Shown: positions 8,710 through 17,384 of the stretch, one piece after another
Numbering within the stretch: position 1 is the first letter of the stretch
Layout of the letters: every line of letters starts with the position of its first letter
Assembly: GCF_021646685.1 (NCBI RefSeq)
Contig: NZ_JAKJHW010000004.1
Span: 124,001-188,000 of the forward strand
From: Pseudalkalibacillus salsuginis
Lineage (GTDB): Bacteria; Bacillota; Bacilli; Bacillales; Fictibacillaceae
DNA length: 64,000 nucleotides
Reading direction: 5' to 3'
Position numbers and translations under genes: made by a program
The notes under the pieces: model-generated
The model's database searches: none
Told to the model about the DNA's origin: nothing
What the model saw: the letters and a program-made list of their open reading frames with translations, nothing else

Positions 8710-8738
8710 TTGACAAAGGTTTTTGTGGGGTGTAGTAT
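8710..8738 (+). promoter_or_regulatory. Candidate sigma-A promoter of ylxM-ffh
   Basis: A perfect -35 TTGACA (8710-8715) is followed by a 17-bp spacer and TAGTAT (8733-8738, 4/6 to TATAAT); an alternative -10 TATGAT lies at a longer spacing. It is 43 bp upstream of the ylxM start and downstream of the 21-bp array. Confidence 0.6.
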
Positions 8739-8780
8739 GATTAATCGTAAAGGCATTTCGCTTAACAAGGGGTGGAGAAA

Positions 8781-9110
8781 GTGCTTGAGAAAACGACACG
8801 AATCAATCTATTGTTTGATTTTTATCATGCGCTTCTAACTCCGAAACAGCGGAATTATATGGCGCTTTATTATCTCGATGATCTTTCCCTTGGAGAGATT
8901 GCCGAGCAGTATGAAGTTAGCCGCCAAGCAGTATACGACAACATCAAACGAACAGAATCAATGCTCGAAGAATACGAAGCAAAGCTTGAACTTCTCGGAA
9001 AGTATCAGACGAGGCAGCAGCTTTTGGCGAAATTGTGTCAACAGGTTGCTGAAGAAAAGAATCAGAAAGAGTTGCTCGATACGATCGATCGTATCGAGAA
9101 ATTGGATTAG
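8781..9110 (+). CDS. ylxM: YlxM family SRP-associated helix-turn-helix protein
   Basis: A 109-residue protein of the YlxM/p13 family, encoded beside ffh in Firmicutes and, in streptococci, shown to modulate the signal recognition particle. It has a sigma-70 region-4-like helix-turn-helix ([21 protein letters not shown], about 33-53) and a C-terminal helical tail. Start GTG 8781 is chosen over GTG 8772: the ribosome site aaggggtgg lies at the right distance, and the protein then begins [15 protein letters not shown], like its relatives. It ends 13 bp before ffh. Confidence 0.9.
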   Translation: MLEKTTRINLLFDFYHALLTPKQRNYMALYYLDDLSLGEIAEQYEVSRQAVYDNIKRTESMLEEYEAKLELLGKYQTRQQLLAKLCQQVAEEKNQKELLDTIDRIEKLD

Positions 9111-9123
9111 GAGGCGGCATTCT

Positions 9124-10476
9124 ATGGCATTTGAAGGTTTAGCCGACCGACTTCAACAAACACTTCAAAAGGTTCGCGGAAAAGGCAAAGTTACCGAAGC
9201 GGACGTTAAAGTCATGATGCGAGAGGTTCGACTGGCGTTACTAGAAGCTGACGTCAACTTCAAGGTCGTAAAGCGATTCGTTGCAAAGGTCAAAGAAAGA
9301 GCGATCGGACAAGAGGTGCTTGAAAGTCTGACACCGGGCCAACAAGTCGTCAAGGTCGTTAACGAGGAACTGACAGCGCTGATGGGTGGGGAGCAGAGCA
9401 AAATTGCTGTTGCCAACAAACCGCCGACAGTCGTCATGATGGTAGGACTTCAAGGGGCTGGTAAGACGACGTCAACTGGTAAACTGGCCAACCACTTGAG
9501 AAAGAAGAATAACCGGCAACCGTTGCTCGTTGCAGCCGACGTTTATAGACCTGCCGCGATCAATCAGTTGCAGACACTAGGAAAACAACTAAGTATGCCT
9601 GTATTCGATCTCGGTACAGATGTAAGTCCTGTTGAAATCGCCAAGCAAGGAATTGCAAAAGCGAAAGAAGAGCATCACGATTATGTGATCATCGATACGG
9701 CAGGTAGATTGCATATTGACGAAGGATTGATGGGTGAGCTTGCTCAAATCAAAGAAATTGCAAAACCCGATGAAATCCTGTTAGTCGTCGATGCGATGAC
9801 CGGTCAAGACGCAGTCAATGTTGCTGAAAGTTTCCATGAACAGCTGGGGCTCACCGGTGTCGTCCTGACAAAGCTGGACGGAGATACACGTGGTGGAGCT
9901 GCGTTGTCAATCAAATCAGTGACCGATACGCCTATCAAGTTCGTCGGTATGGGTGAGAAGCTGGATGCGCTGGAGCCTTTCCATCCGGAACGTATGGCTT
10001 CAAGGATCTTAGGAATGGGAGATGTCCTTTCCCTTATTGAAAAAGCCCAGACGAACGTAGATGAGAAAAAGGCGAAAGAGCTTGAAGAAAAGATGCGGAC
10101 GATGAGCTTCACGTTCGATGATTTTCTGGAGCAGCTTACACAGGTAAGAAGCATGGGTCCGCTAGATGAACTATTGGGCATGTTACCAGGTGCAGGCCAG
10201 ATGAAGCAGCTGAAGAACGTAAAAGTCGACGAAAAACAGCTAAATCATGTTGAGGCGATCATCCAATCAATGACAAAGGGTGAAAAGCTCCATCCTGAAA
10301 CGATCAACGCAAGTCGAAAGAAACGTATCGCAAAAGGAAGCGGCCGTTCCGTTCAAGAAGTCAACAGGCTCTTGAAACAGTTCGAGGACATGAAAAAGAT
10401 GATGAAACAAATGTCCAATATGCAAAAAGGCAAGAAAAAAGGTGGAATGGGCAACATGAAATTCCCATTCATGTAA
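9124..10476 (+). CDS. ffh: Signal recognition particle protein Ffh
   Basis: GTPase that binds signal sequences and SRP RNA and targets nascent membrane proteins. It is 450 residues long, with an N domain, a G domain holding GLQGAGKTT (108-116), a later DTAGRLH and TKLDGDTRGG, and a methionine-rich M domain near the C-terminus (MKKMMKQMSNMQKGKKKGGM). The frame is open well upstream through ylxM, but the aggaggcgg site before ATG 9124 and the conserved MAFEGLADRL start settle the position. It is followed by rpsP. Confidence 0.98.
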   Translation: MAFEGLADRLQQTLQKVRGKGKVTEADVKVMMREVRLALLEADVNFKVVKRFVAKVKERAIGQEVLESLTPGQQVVKVVNEELTALMGGEQSKIAVANKPPTVVMMVGLQGAGKTTSTGKLANHLRKKNNRQPLLVAADVYRPAAINQLQTLGKQLSMPVFDLGTDVSPVEIAKQGIAKAKEEHHDYVIIDTAGRLHIDEGLMGELAQIKEIAKPDEILLVVDAMTGQDAVNVAESFHEQLGLTGVVLTKLDGDTRGGAALSIKSVTDTPIKFVGMGEKLDALEPFHPERMASRILGMGDVLSLIEKAQTNVDEKKAKELEEKMRTMSFTFDDFLEQLTQVRSMGPLDELLGMLPGAGQMKQLKNVKVDEKQLNHVEAIIQSMTKGEKLHPETINASRKKRIAKGSGRSVQEVNRLLKQFEDMKKMMKQMSNMQKGKKKGGMGNMKFPFM

Positions 10477-10494
10477 TTCAGGATTTGACCGGTA

Positions 10495-10523
10495 CACATT
10501 ACCGTGATAATAAACAACTCACA
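10495..10523 (+). promoter_or_regulatory. Candidate promoter of rpsP
   Basis: TTGACC (10495-10500), a 17-bp spacer and TGA-TAATAA (extended -10, hexamer 10518-10523); GATAAT two bases upstream is an alternative -10. No terminator was seen between ffh and rpsP, so this may be an internal promoter. Confidence 0.4.
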
Positions 10524-10546
10524 AAATTTTAGGAGGAATTATAGAT

Positions 10547-10819
10547 ATGGCAGTAAAAATTCGTTTAAAGCGTATGGGAGCAAAAAAGTCTCCATTTTAT
10601 CGTTTGGTAGTAGCAGATTCTCGTTCACCTCGTGATGGACGTTTCATCGAGGAAATTGGGTACTACAATCCAATCGTTCAACCAGTTGATATTAAAATCG
10701 ACGAAGAGAAAGCACTTGACTGGATGTTGAAAGGTGCAAAGCCTTCTGACACAGTACGTAACCTTTTCTCTGACGCTGGACTTATGGAAAAGCTTCACAA
10801 TGCAAAAAATCAAAAATAA
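10547..10819 (+). CDS. rpsP: Ribosomal protein bS16
   Basis: Small-subunit protein of 90 residues with the conserved start [20 protein letters not shown] followed by [21 protein letters not shown]. It binds 16S rRNA early in 30S assembly. A strong ribosome site (aggaggaat) precedes it. It lies in the usual order ffh-rpsP-khpA-rimM-trmD-rplS. Confidence 0.98.
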   Translation: MAVKIRLKRMGAKKSPFYRLVVADSRSPRDGRFIEEIGYYNPIVQPVDIKIDEEKALDWMLKGAKPSDTVRNLFSDAGLMEKLHNAKNQK

Positions 10820-10835
10820 GTAGGGTGGGACTGAT

Positions 10836-11063
10836 ATGGAAGAGTTAATCGAAACGATTGTTAAGGCTCTTGTCGATCACCCAGACGATGTACGCATAGA
10901 GGAAGTTGAAACGAGCAGCATGGTCACCTATCAGCTCAGTGTCAACAGTGAAGACATGGGTAAGGTGATCGGAAAACAAGGCCGGATCGCTAAAGCGATC
11001 CGAACAGTGATCAATGCTGCCGGTACCAATGAAAGTAAGAAGATAAACTTAGAGATTGTTTGA
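10836..11063 (+). CDS. khpA: KH-domain RNA-binding protein KhpA (YlqC)
   Basis: A 75-residue single KH domain with the GxxG-type loop in GKVIGKQGRIAKAIRTVI (about 47-64). In Gram-positive bacteria KhpA acts with KhpB in post-transcriptional control linked to cell elongation. It follows rpsP after 16 bp. A terminator stands 7 bp after its stop, so here the transcript appears to stop before rimM. Confidence 0.93.
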   Translation: MEELIETIVKALVDHPDDVRIEEVETSSMVTYQLSVNSEDMGKVIGKQGRIAKAIRTVINAAGTNESKKINLEIV

Positions 11064-11070
11064 TTTTGTG

Positions 11071-11098
11071 AGAGGTGGGGGGAACCCCGCCTCTTCTT
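11071..11098 (+). terminator. Intrinsic terminator after khpA
   Basis: agaggtgggg (11071-11080) pairs with ccccgcctct (11085-11094, one G-T pair) around a GGAA tetraloop. The following tail (tcttaa) is short. Confidence 0.72.
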
Positions 11099-11104
11099 AA
11101 TAGG

Positions 11105-11199
11105 AAGTTCAAACTTTGACGGATGATAAACAGCGGATTTCCGACGTGCAGCAAGTGCTAGTACTTCCGTTTTCACTGGACGTGGTGCTTTTTGACCAT
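11105..11199. repeat. Folded intergenic repeat, family C copy 1
   Basis: The element runs from gttcaaactttgac (11107-11120) to gctttttgacc (11187-11197), which are roughly inverse. Its centre contains the near-palindrome aagtgctagtactt. Its ends resemble those of 58895-58956. It sits in the khpA-rimM gap after the terminator; the rest of that gap (to 11290) shows nothing recognisable apart from the rimM ribosome site. Confidence 0.5.
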
Positions 11200-11305
11200 C
11201 TTATAAAACATCAATTCAAAATACTATGTTAGAAGTTCTTAAGAATATCTTCCTTGTGAATGTTCCATGATAGGAGAAACAAAACATTAATCGGGGGAAA
11301 GACAG

Positions 11306-11827
11306 ATGAGCGAATGGTTTAATGTAGGGAAGATTGTCAATACACATGGAATCAGAGGCGAGGTGAGAGTCATCACCCGTTCGGATTTTTCTGATGAGCG
11401 TTACCAGGAAGGCTCGAAACTGTACTTATTCCATCCAGGGAAAAACGAGCCGATTCCGTTGGTTGTTCGCTCCCACCGGAAACATAAACAATTCGATCTT
11501 GTCGCCTTTGAAGGATACCCGGCCATTAATGACGTACAGCCTTTGCGAGATGGCATCCTGAAGGTTTCGAAACAACAGCTGGAGGATCTTCCGGAAGGGG
11601 AATATTATTATTACGAAATCATCGGCTGTGAGGTCAAAACGACTGATGGGAAAATCCTTGGAAGGGTTACAGACATTTTATCTCCAGGGGCGAATGATGT
11701 TTGGGCAGTATACTCTGATGAAATGAAGAAAGAGTTTTTGATTCCGTATATCGAACCTGTGGTAAAAGAAGTCGATGTGGTGGAAAAACAAATCTTGATT
11801 GAACCAATGGAAGGGCTATTAGAATGA
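11306..11827 (+). CDS. rimM: Ribosome maturation factor RimM
   Basis: Assembly factor for the 30S head that binds uS19. At 173 residues it has the N-terminal RimM barrel ([18 protein letters not shown] at about 5-22) and the PRC-barrel half ([13 protein letters not shown], about 100 onward, through DVWAVYSD). It overlaps trmD by four bases (ATGA), the usual translational coupling. A ribosome site (cgggggaaa) precedes ATG 11306. Confidence 0.96.
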   Translation: MSEWFNVGKIVNTHGIRGEVRVITRSDFSDERYQEGSKLYLFHPGKNEPIPLVVRSHRKHKQFDLVAFEGYPAINDVQPLRDGILKVSKQQLEDLPEGEYYYYEIIGCEVKTTDGKILGRVTDILSPGANDVWAVYSDEMKKEFLIPYIEPVVKEVDVVEKQILIEPMEGLLE

Positions 11828-12567
11828 AAATCGATATATTAACCCTTTTTCCCGAAATGTTTGAGGGAGTCTTGAATAGTTCCATATTGAAAAAAGCACA
11901 GGAAAAAGAAGCTGTAACCTATACGGTTATAGATTTCAGGGAGTTTACAACCAACAAACATCGGAAAGTGGACGACTATCCTTACGGTGGCGGTGCTGGA
12001 ATGGTATTGGCACCACAACCTTTATTCGATGCGGTTGAAAGTATGAAAGACGGCCAGGAAAAGGAGCCTAGAATCATTTTGATGTGCCCGCAAGGCGAAC
12101 CTTTGACACAGAAAAAGGCTGAAGAACTTGCTGAGGAGGACCATCTGATTTTCGTTTGTGGTCATTATGAGGGCTATGATGAGCGAATCAGAGAGCATCT
12201 CGCTACAGATGAAATTTCAATCGGTGACTATGTCCTTACAGGGGGGGAGCTGGCAGCTATGGTAGTCATAGACAGTGTCACAAGACTTTTACCAGAAGTG
12301 CTTGGTAATGAAGCGTCCTCTAAACTGGACTCATATTCTTCAGGTCTGCTTGAGCACCCGCATTATACCCGCCCTGCCGACTTCAGAGGGATGAAAGTGC
12401 CTGATGTCCTTCTTTCAGGAGATCATGCAAAAATTCAAAAATGGCGTGATCGCGAATCTTTGAAAAGGACGTTCTTAAGGCGTCCAGATCTGATTGATGA
12501 GGGCTCCTTATCTGATGAAGACCGTAAGTTCCTGGAAGAATTAAAAAACAACACGAATGCCGAATAA
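11824..12567 (+). CDS. trmD: tRNA (guanine37-N1)-methyltransferase TrmD
   Basis: Methylates G37 next to the anticodon and prevents frameshifting. The 247-residue SPOUT (trefoil knot) enzyme shows [10 protein letters not shown] (about 53-62), the knot segments [10 protein letters not shown] and [17 protein letters not shown], and the C-terminal [10 protein letters not shown] and [10 protein letters not shown]. It is coupled to rimM by a 4-bp overlap. The next gene, rplS, has its own candidate promoter. Confidence 0.98.
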   Translation: MKIDILTLFPEMFEGVLNSSILKKAQEKEAVTYTVIDFREFTTNKHRKVDDYPYGGGAGMVLAPQPLFDAVESMKDGQEKEPRIILMCPQGEPLTQKKAEELAEEDHLIFVCGHYEGYDERIREHLATDEISIGDYVLTGGELAAMVVIDSVTRLLPEVLGNEASSKLDSYSSGLLEHPHYTRPADFRGMKVPDVLLSGDHAKIQKWRDRESLKRTFLRRPDLIDEGSLSDEDRKFLEELKNNTNAE

Positions 12568-12582
12568 AGTAGCTTCAAGATA

Positions 12583-12611
12583 TTGCGTCGTGGCAACGTT
12601 TATGCTAAGAT
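12583..12611 (+). promoter_or_regulatory. Candidate promoter and leader of rplS
   Basis: TTGCGT (12583-12588), a 17-bp spacer and an extended -10 TGC-TAAGAT (hexamer 12606-12611). A second extended -10 (TGT-TATGAT) lies about 40 bp downstream. About 85 bases of leader precede rplS; L19 leaders in Firmicutes are known to be autoregulatory, but no fold was computed here. Confidence 0.55.
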
Positions 12612-12700
12612 ATTCTTTGTGGCTTGTGCCAGATTACGATGTTCCGCTGTTATGATGTAAAAGCATAGACAAGAACATTTGTAAGGAAGGAGGAAATACC

Positions 12701-13048
12701 ATGCAACAACTACTTAATGATATTACGAAAGAGCAGTTGAAAACAGATTTGCCAGAATTCCGTGCAGGAGATACTGTCCGTGTTGACGTTAAAGTTGTCG
12801 AAGGAACACGCGAACGTATCCAGGTATTCGAAGGTGTTGTCATCAAACGTCGTGGATCTGGAATCAGCGAAACATTTACCGTGCGTAAAATTTCTTATGG
12901 TGTTGGAGTGGAACGTGCTTTCCCAGTACACTCTCCAAAAATCGCGAAAATCAAAGTTGTACGTCAAGGTAAAGTACGTCGTGCTAAGCTTTACTATCTA
13001 CGTGCACTACGTGGAAAGGCAGCACGTATCAAAGAGATTCGCAGATAA
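12701..13048 (+). CDS. rplS: Ribosomal protein bL19
   Basis: Large-subunit protein at the 30S-50S interface. At 115 residues it has the typical [20 protein letters not shown] and the basic C-terminus [21 protein letters not shown] very strong ribosome site (aaggaggaaa) precedes it. The gene is flanked by its own candidate promoter and a strong terminator. Confidence 0.98.
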   Translation: MQQLLNDITKEQLKTDLPEFRAGDTVRVDVKVVEGTRERIQVFEGVVIKRRGSGISETFTVRKISYGVGVERAFPVHSPKIAKIKVVRQGKVRRAKLYYLRALRGKAARIKEIRR

Positions 13049-13067
13049 TAACTCGCACTTGTGCAGA

Positions 13068-13095
13068 AAGGAGCTTGGAAACAAGCTCCTTTTTT
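13068..13095 (+). terminator. Intrinsic terminator after rplS
   Basis: aaggagctt (13068-13076) pairs with aagctcctt (13083-13091), followed by a run of T. Confidence 0.9.
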
Positions 13096-13129
13096 ACGTA
13101 GATTAGATGATTCTGCAGACCATTTCGAA

Positions 13130-13135
13130 TATAAT
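13130..13135 (+). promoter_or_regulatory. Candidate -10 of the lepB-rbgA promoter
   Basis: A perfect TATAAT lies 44 bp before lepB and after the rplS terminator. No convincing -35 is present at 16-18 bp. Confidence 0.45.
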
Positions 13136-13178
13136 ATAGATAAAAATAAATGGTAAATCGTAAAACTGGGGTGGAGAA

Positions 13179-13730
13179 ATGGTAAAGAGAAAGAATGAAT
13201 CTTGGGAATGGCTGAAGGCTCTTGTTATTGCATTGGTGATTGCAGCAGGGATACGTTATTTCTTGTTTGCTCCAATCGTTGTAGATGGAGAGTCGATGAT
13301 GCCTACACTTCATAATGGAGACCGTATGATCGTCAATAAATTCAGTTATGAGGTAGGAGAACCTGATCGTTTTGATATTGTAGTATTTCATGCACCTGAA
13401 GGGAAAGATTATATAAAAAGGATCATCGGTTTACCCGGGGATAAAATCGAGTATAAAGATGACACACTATATGTTAATGATAAAGAAATTCCTGAGCCAT
13501 ACTTGAATGAATACAAACAATCACTATCAGGAGGCAATTTGACCTATAATTTTGATTTAAGTGATGAAATAGGCTCTCAGACAGTCCCTGAAAACCATGT
13601 ATTCGTGCTTGGGGATAATAGGCAACATAGTAAAGACAGCCGGAATATCGGTTCAGTTCCTATGGATGAAATCATCGGAAAAGCGAACGTCATCTTTTGG
13701 CCGGTTGCACATTTTGAAGTATTAAAGTAG
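13179..13730 (+). CDS. lepB: Type I signal peptidase
   Basis: Membrane serine protease that removes signal peptides from exported proteins. At 183 residues it has one N-terminal membrane segment (about 12-30), nucleophile Ser39 in GESMMPTL, general base Lys80 in YIKRIIGLPGD, and box GDNRQHSKDSR near the C-terminus. This single-anchor form is the Bacillus SipS type; B. subtilis carries several such genes, though not normally at this place. RbgA follows within 10 bp. Confidence 0.95.
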   Translation: MVKRKNESWEWLKALVIALVIAAGIRYFLFAPIVVDGESMMPTLHNGDRMIVNKFSYEVGEPDRFDIVVFHAPEGKDYIKRIIGLPGDKIEYKDDTLYVNDKEIPEPYLNEYKQSLSGGNLTYNFDLSDEIGSQTVPENHVFVLGDNRQHSKDSRNIGSVPMDEIIGKANVIFWPVAHFEVLK

Positions 13731-13739
13731 GTGAAACAA

Positions 13740-14594
13740 ATGCAAATCCAATGGTTCCCAGGACATATGGCGAAAGCAAGAAGGGAGATTACAGAGAAAC
13801 TTAAAATGATCGATGTCGTCTTCGAACTTGTGGATGCCCGTATCCCATTATCTTCACGGAATCCGATGATTGATGAGATTGTTGACCATAAGCCGCGGTT
13901 GATCCTATTGAATAAAACCGATATGGCGGATCGAGTGATCACAAAGGAATGGGAAGAGTATTTTGGGGAACGTGATTTGAAAACGGCCACTGTCAATTCC
14001 AAAACCGGGCAAGGGCTCGAGAAAATTCCAGATATGGCAAGAGAACTTGTGAAGGCTAAGCTTGAGAAGATGATTGAAAAGGGAGTGAAGCCTCGGGCTG
14101 TCCGTGCATTGATTCTTGGAATCCCGAATGTCGGAAAATCGACGCTGATCAATCGTCTTGCCAACAAGAAAATCGCGAAGACAGGAGATCGACCTGGAAT
14201 TACACAAAGGCAACAATGGATCAAAGTCGGTAAAGAACTGGAATTACTTGATACGCCAGGTATATTATGGCCAAAGTTTGAGGATCAGACTACAGGCTAT
14301 CGATTAGCCGTGACAGGAGCAATAAAAGATGAAATCCTTGATTTTGGGGATATCGCTTTTTTTGCGATTCAATATTTGAAAGAAGCGTATCCAGAGAAAC
14401 TGATGGAGCGTTATAAATTGACGGATACCACAGCTCCGCCACTTCAAGTATTTGAAGAAATCGGGAAAAAGAGAGGCTGCCTCATCAAAGGTGGGGAAGT
14501 CGACTATGAAAAGGCTGCTGAACTCATCCTGAGGGATATCCGATCCGAAAAGCTCGGACCGGTTTCTTTTGAAAGGCCGGCAGACTACGAATAG
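13740..14594 (+). CDS. rbgA: Ribosome biogenesis GTPase RbgA (YlqF)
   Basis: Circularly permuted GTPase needed for late 50S assembly (recruitment of uL16 and neighbours). Motif order is permuted: G4 NKTD (58-61) precedes G1 GIPNVGKST (127-135) and G3 DTPG (171-174), and the N-terminus [16 protein letters not shown] is characteristic. ATG 13740 is preferred to GTG 13731, which abuts the lepB stop, because gtaggtg then sits at ribosome-site distance. The C-terminal RNA-binding domain is complete (284 residues). Confidence 0.97.
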   Translation: MQIQWFPGHMAKARREITEKLKMIDVVFELVDARIPLSSRNPMIDEIVDHKPRLILLNKTDMADRVITKEWEEYFGERDLKTATVNSKTGQGLEKIPDMARELVKAKLEKMIEKGVKPRAVRALILGIPNVGKSTLINRLANKKIAKTGDRPGITQRQQWIKVGKELELLDTPGILWPKFEDQTTGYRLAVTGAIKDEILDFGDIAFFAIQYLKEAYPEKLMERYKLTDTTAPPLQVFEEIGKKRGCLIKGGEVDYEKAAELILRDIRSEKLGPVSFERPADYE

Positions 14595-14603
14595 GTACTG
14601 GGT

Positions 14604-14626
14604 CAGGGGGGATTTTGCCCCCTTTT
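14604..14626 (+). terminator. Short terminator after rbgA
   Basis: aggggg and gccccct form a short GC stem around gatttt, followed by TTTTG. It lies directly after rbgA. Confidence 0.6.
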
Positions 14627-14677
14627 GATAGTTGTACATAAGCATGGCCAAAGAAATACGACATAAAGGAGTTCCCG

Positions 14678-15457
14678 ATGAAAGAGAAATCAATCAAGGA
14701 GATTCGTGTCTTAATAGAAAAGCATAGTGGAAAGCTTGACCAAAAGTTTATCCTTCAATTGAAGGATGATCCGAGAAAAGGCGTCCAAAAGCTCTATTCA
14801 CAATGGTGCAAAAGGGTTGAAAAAGAACAGAAGCGTTTACATACATACAAGCAGATGTCTTCATATGAGAATAAATGTTACACAGATGGATATCGGTTGA
14901 TTGCAGGGATTGATGAGGTAGGACGTGGACCGCTAGCCGGTCCTGTTGTCGCCAGCGCAGTCATTTTGGACAGAAACGTCAAGATCATAGGTTTAGACGA
15001 CTCGAAAAAGCTGTCAGTACAAGTAAGGGAAGAACTATACGAAAAAATCATCGAGAACGCTGTTGCAATCGGTATAGGCTCTGTGCCAGCAAAGGAAATT
15101 GACCGGATCAACATATATGAAGCAAGCAGGGTGGCGATGATGAAAGCGATCGAAGATTTACCGATATATCCTGATTATTTACTGATCGATGCGATGAGCC
15201 TCCCTACTGACCTGCCACAAGAAAAAATCATCAAAGGGGACGCACAAAGCAATTCGATAGCTGCAGCCTCCATAGTCGCAAAGGTGACGCGAGACCGCAT
15301 GATGCTGGAACTTGACCGTAAGTACCCTCAATATTTCTTTCATTCGAATGTCGGCTATGCGACTGCAGATCATCTGGACGCGTTGAAGGAATATGGTATT
15401 ACACCAGAACATAGAAAGTCATTTGCCCCTGTTTCACAGTTACTTCCTAACAATTGA
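14678..15457 (+). CDS. rnhB: Ribonuclease HII
   Basis: Removes ribonucleotides and RNA primers from DNA. Catalytic carboxylates are Asp79/Glu80 in AGIDEVGRGPLAGPVV and Asp171 in LLIDAMSLP, and DDSKKLS lies at about 108-113. The 70-residue helical extension before the catalytic core is normal for the Bacillus enzyme (255 residues in B. subtilis, 259 here). Confidence 0.97.
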   Translation: MKEKSIKEIRVLIEKHSGKLDQKFILQLKDDPRKGVQKLYSQWCKRVEKEQKRLHTYKQMSSYENKCYTDGYRLIAGIDEVGRGPLAGPVVASAVILDRNVKIIGLDDSKKLSVQVREELYEKIIENAVAIGIGSVPAKEIDRINIYEASRVAMMKAIEDLPIYPDYLLIDAMSLPTDLPQEKIIKGDAQSNSIAAASIVAKVTRDRMMLELDRKYPQYFFHSNVGYATADHLDALKEYGITPEHRKSFAPVSQLLPNN

Positions 15458-15510
15458 GATCCAGATGACGATATAAGGAAGGAACAGATTGTAATAGAGG
15501 GTGTGTTTGA

Positions 15511-17046
15511 ATGAAGGCAATGCCGATCGACTCCATCATGCGCAATATCAATCGGTTGAACCCTGCTGTTGAGTTGAAGCCAGGGCAGATATTTTCTGGA
15601 AGATTATTGGCCTTGTATCCGAATGATTTGGCACAAGTCCAACTTGCTGGGCAGAAAATTAACGCCCAGCTGTTGGCTGGCTTGAGCCTTTATGAAAACT
15701 ATTGGTTTAAGGTAAAGCCGAATACAAAGAGTGGACTTCCAGTCTTGGAAGTGTTGGAGAAAAGCAATGATTATCATTTGCCGAGACAGGTTTTCGGCAG
15801 CCGCAAAAATTCGCCGGAATTGCAACATCTTATTACACATCTTTCGAAAGAGCAGCTTCCGATTACAAAAGAATTGATCGGCCAATCTGGAAAATGGTTG
15901 TCCCAGGTTGATTCAATCGAAAAAGGTATACAAGCTTTAAAAACGATGCTCATTAAAAACCTTCCTATTTCGGAACCGATTTTTAGGGCTCTTTATCATG
16001 TTCAGGATCGTAGCTCTTTAACGACAGAACTACTGTCTCTGAAACAATCCCTGGGCACATTGGGTTCTCATAACGTCGCGAACTCGGTAGACAGGGCGAT
16101 AAATCGTGTTTTAGACATGACAAACCGTAATGCAGCTCTGGATATCGTCAAAGAAATGGTGCAAGTGTATTCTCTGCCGACAACCCGGAAAGAGATAAAG
16201 CTTCAGGTTGAGCATATCCTAAGGGCATTGTCTATTAAAATACCTGATATATCCGTATTGGAGAACCGGTTCCAAAATACAAACTTTCCGATTTCAGATA
16301 AAGCGCTCCTGAAGGAATTGAAGGTGAATATGTCACCTGTAAAAGCTGAACTTTTCTTCCAACAGAAATTAAACTCATTACATCAAACGCAAATGAACTG
16401 GATCAGCGAACAATTGAACTTAAAAATGGTACAAAAACCACAGCTCAATGTTATTGAAATCCTCCGTGGACTAGGCTTAACCTTTGAACAGGACCTAGTA
16501 CATGGGCAGCTGGCTGATATGAGAAGCCAACCTCAACTGAAAGCAGCATTGCTTGAACTTTTGGCTTCCGATCTCCCTGCAGGCATGAAGGAAATGGCAG
16601 AGGGATTGATCCATCGTCTTACAGGCCAGCAACTTTTACATATGAATGAAAATCAGTCCCTCACTTCCTTGTTTTATCAATTTCCCGTTCATTTCAAAGA
16701 ATGGAAGAGTGATATCATGATGCGTTGGGATCTGAAACGAAATCGTATGGGAGAGATTGACGAAGATTTCAGTCGTATTTTATTTTATCTTGACCTTCAA
16801 TTTCTTAAAGAGACAGTCGTGGATATGAATGTGCAGAATAGGGTCGTTTCTCTCAAAATCATAAATGGTAAGGAATCTGTAAAACAATTCATACCAGACT
16901 TGAAAACTGAATTGAAAACACAGCTTGGAAAGATTGGTTACAGATTATCCACTGTCAAGATAGAGAAGCCTTCCGATCAATCCAGCCAGTTGTTGAAAAT
17001 CGAAGCGACAGACATATCGTTCAGAGGAGTGGATCTATCCATATGA
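15511..17046 (+). CDS. ylqG: YlqG-like protein with a FliK-like C-terminus
   Basis: A 511-residue protein at the position of B. subtilis ylqG, whose function is not established. The N-terminus (about 15-90) looks like a small beta domain (PGQIFSGRLLALYPNDLAQV). The centre is helical and leucine-rich. About residues 425-500 (FYLDLQFLKETVVDMNVQ through SLKIINGKESVKQFIPDL to GYRLSTVKIEK) resemble the secreted-substrate-specificity domain of FliK hook-length proteins. The stop overlaps ylqH by four bases, and YlqH resembles the FlhB tail that FliK contacts. The functional link is inference. Confidence 0.82.
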   Translation: MKAMPIDSIMRNINRLNPAVELKPGQIFSGRLLALYPNDLAQVQLAGQKINAQLLAGLSLYENYWFKVKPNTKSGLPVLEVLEKSNDYHLPRQVFGSRKNSPELQHLITHLSKEQLPITKELIGQSGKWLSQVDSIEKGIQALKTMLIKNLPISEPIFRALYHVQDRSSLTTELLSLKQSLGTLGSHNVANSVDRAINRVLDMTNRNAALDIVKEMVQVYSLPTTRKEIKLQVEHILRALSIKIPDISVLENRFQNTNFPISDKALLKELKVNMSPVKAELFFQQKLNSLHQTQMNWISEQLNLKMVQKPQLNVIEILRGLGLTFEQDLVHGQLADMRSQPQLKAALLELLASDLPAGMKEMAEGLIHRLTGQQLLHMNENQSLTSLFYQFPVHFKEWKSDIMMRWDLKRNRMGEIDEDFSRILFYLDLQFLKETVVDMNVQNRVVSLKIINGKESVKQFIPDLKTELKTQLGKIGYRLSTVKIEKPSDQSSQLLKIEATDISFRGVDLSI

Positions 17047-17321
17047 CGGATAATCAACGCAAATCAGCCGTTGCCCTTAAATATGATCAAGCTGCTGCCA
17101 GTTCACCAAAAGTCATAGCGAAAGGGATGGGGGCGACAGCTGAAGAGATAATAGAATCGGCAAGACAGAATCAAGTGCAGATCCAAGAAGATGCTTCCCT
17201 GGTCCAGTTACTATCTAAGCTCGAGATCAATCAGGAAATACCTCCGGACTTGTATCAGGCGGTAGCTGAGGTTTTTGCTTTCATTTATCAGCTAGATCAA
17301 GCATCCGAACCGAAAGGCTGA
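17043..17321 (+). CDS. ylqH: YlqH, stand-alone homologue of the FlhB/YscU C-terminal switch domain
   Basis: A 92-residue soluble protein that corresponds to the cytoplasmic tail of FlhB. Compare ALKYDQAAASSPKVIAKG here with ALKYDENEHDAPVVIAKG in the flhB gene of this window; the end (LYQAVAEVFAFIYQLDQ) matches the FlhB end. The NPTH self-cleavage loop lies upstream of the homologous part and is missing, so the protein resembles the already-cleaved fragment. It is translationally coupled to ylqG. It is short but complete, and not a broken flhB, since orthologues occupy this place in other bacilli. Confidence 0.88.
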   Translation: MTDNQRKSAVALKYDQAAASSPKVIAKGMGATAEEIIESARQNQVQIQEDASLVQLLSKLEINQEIPPDLYQAVAEVFAFIYQLDQASEPKG

Positions 17322-17384
17322 ATATTGAACTCATAATAACGTACAAATCACCACATACTATGGAAAAAGTATGAGGTGATTTTT

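Noticed and set aside
8531-8716. Minus-strand ORF over array 1 whose product shows seven-residue repeats
   Set aside because: The heptad pattern follows from the 21-bp period of the DNA; there is no ribosome site, and the units are too degenerate to suggest selection on a peptide.
8878-9123. N-terminal extension of Ffh
   Set aside because: The frame is open through ylxM, but the ribosome site at 9109-9117 and the conserved MAFEGL start place Ffh at 9124.
10931-11176. Minus-strand ORF of 81 codons over khpA and the following repeat
   Set aside because: It is formed by the family C element and the reverse of khpA, with no ribosome site or known similarity.
13577-14224. Minus-strand ORF of 215 codons
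   Set aside because: It is antisense to lepB and rbgA, which have clear family motifs; the translation is low-complexity and typical of a shadow frame.
17043-17321. YlqH as a truncated flhB pseudogene
   Set aside because: It has its own coupled start and a complete domain, and its position is conserved in other bacilli.
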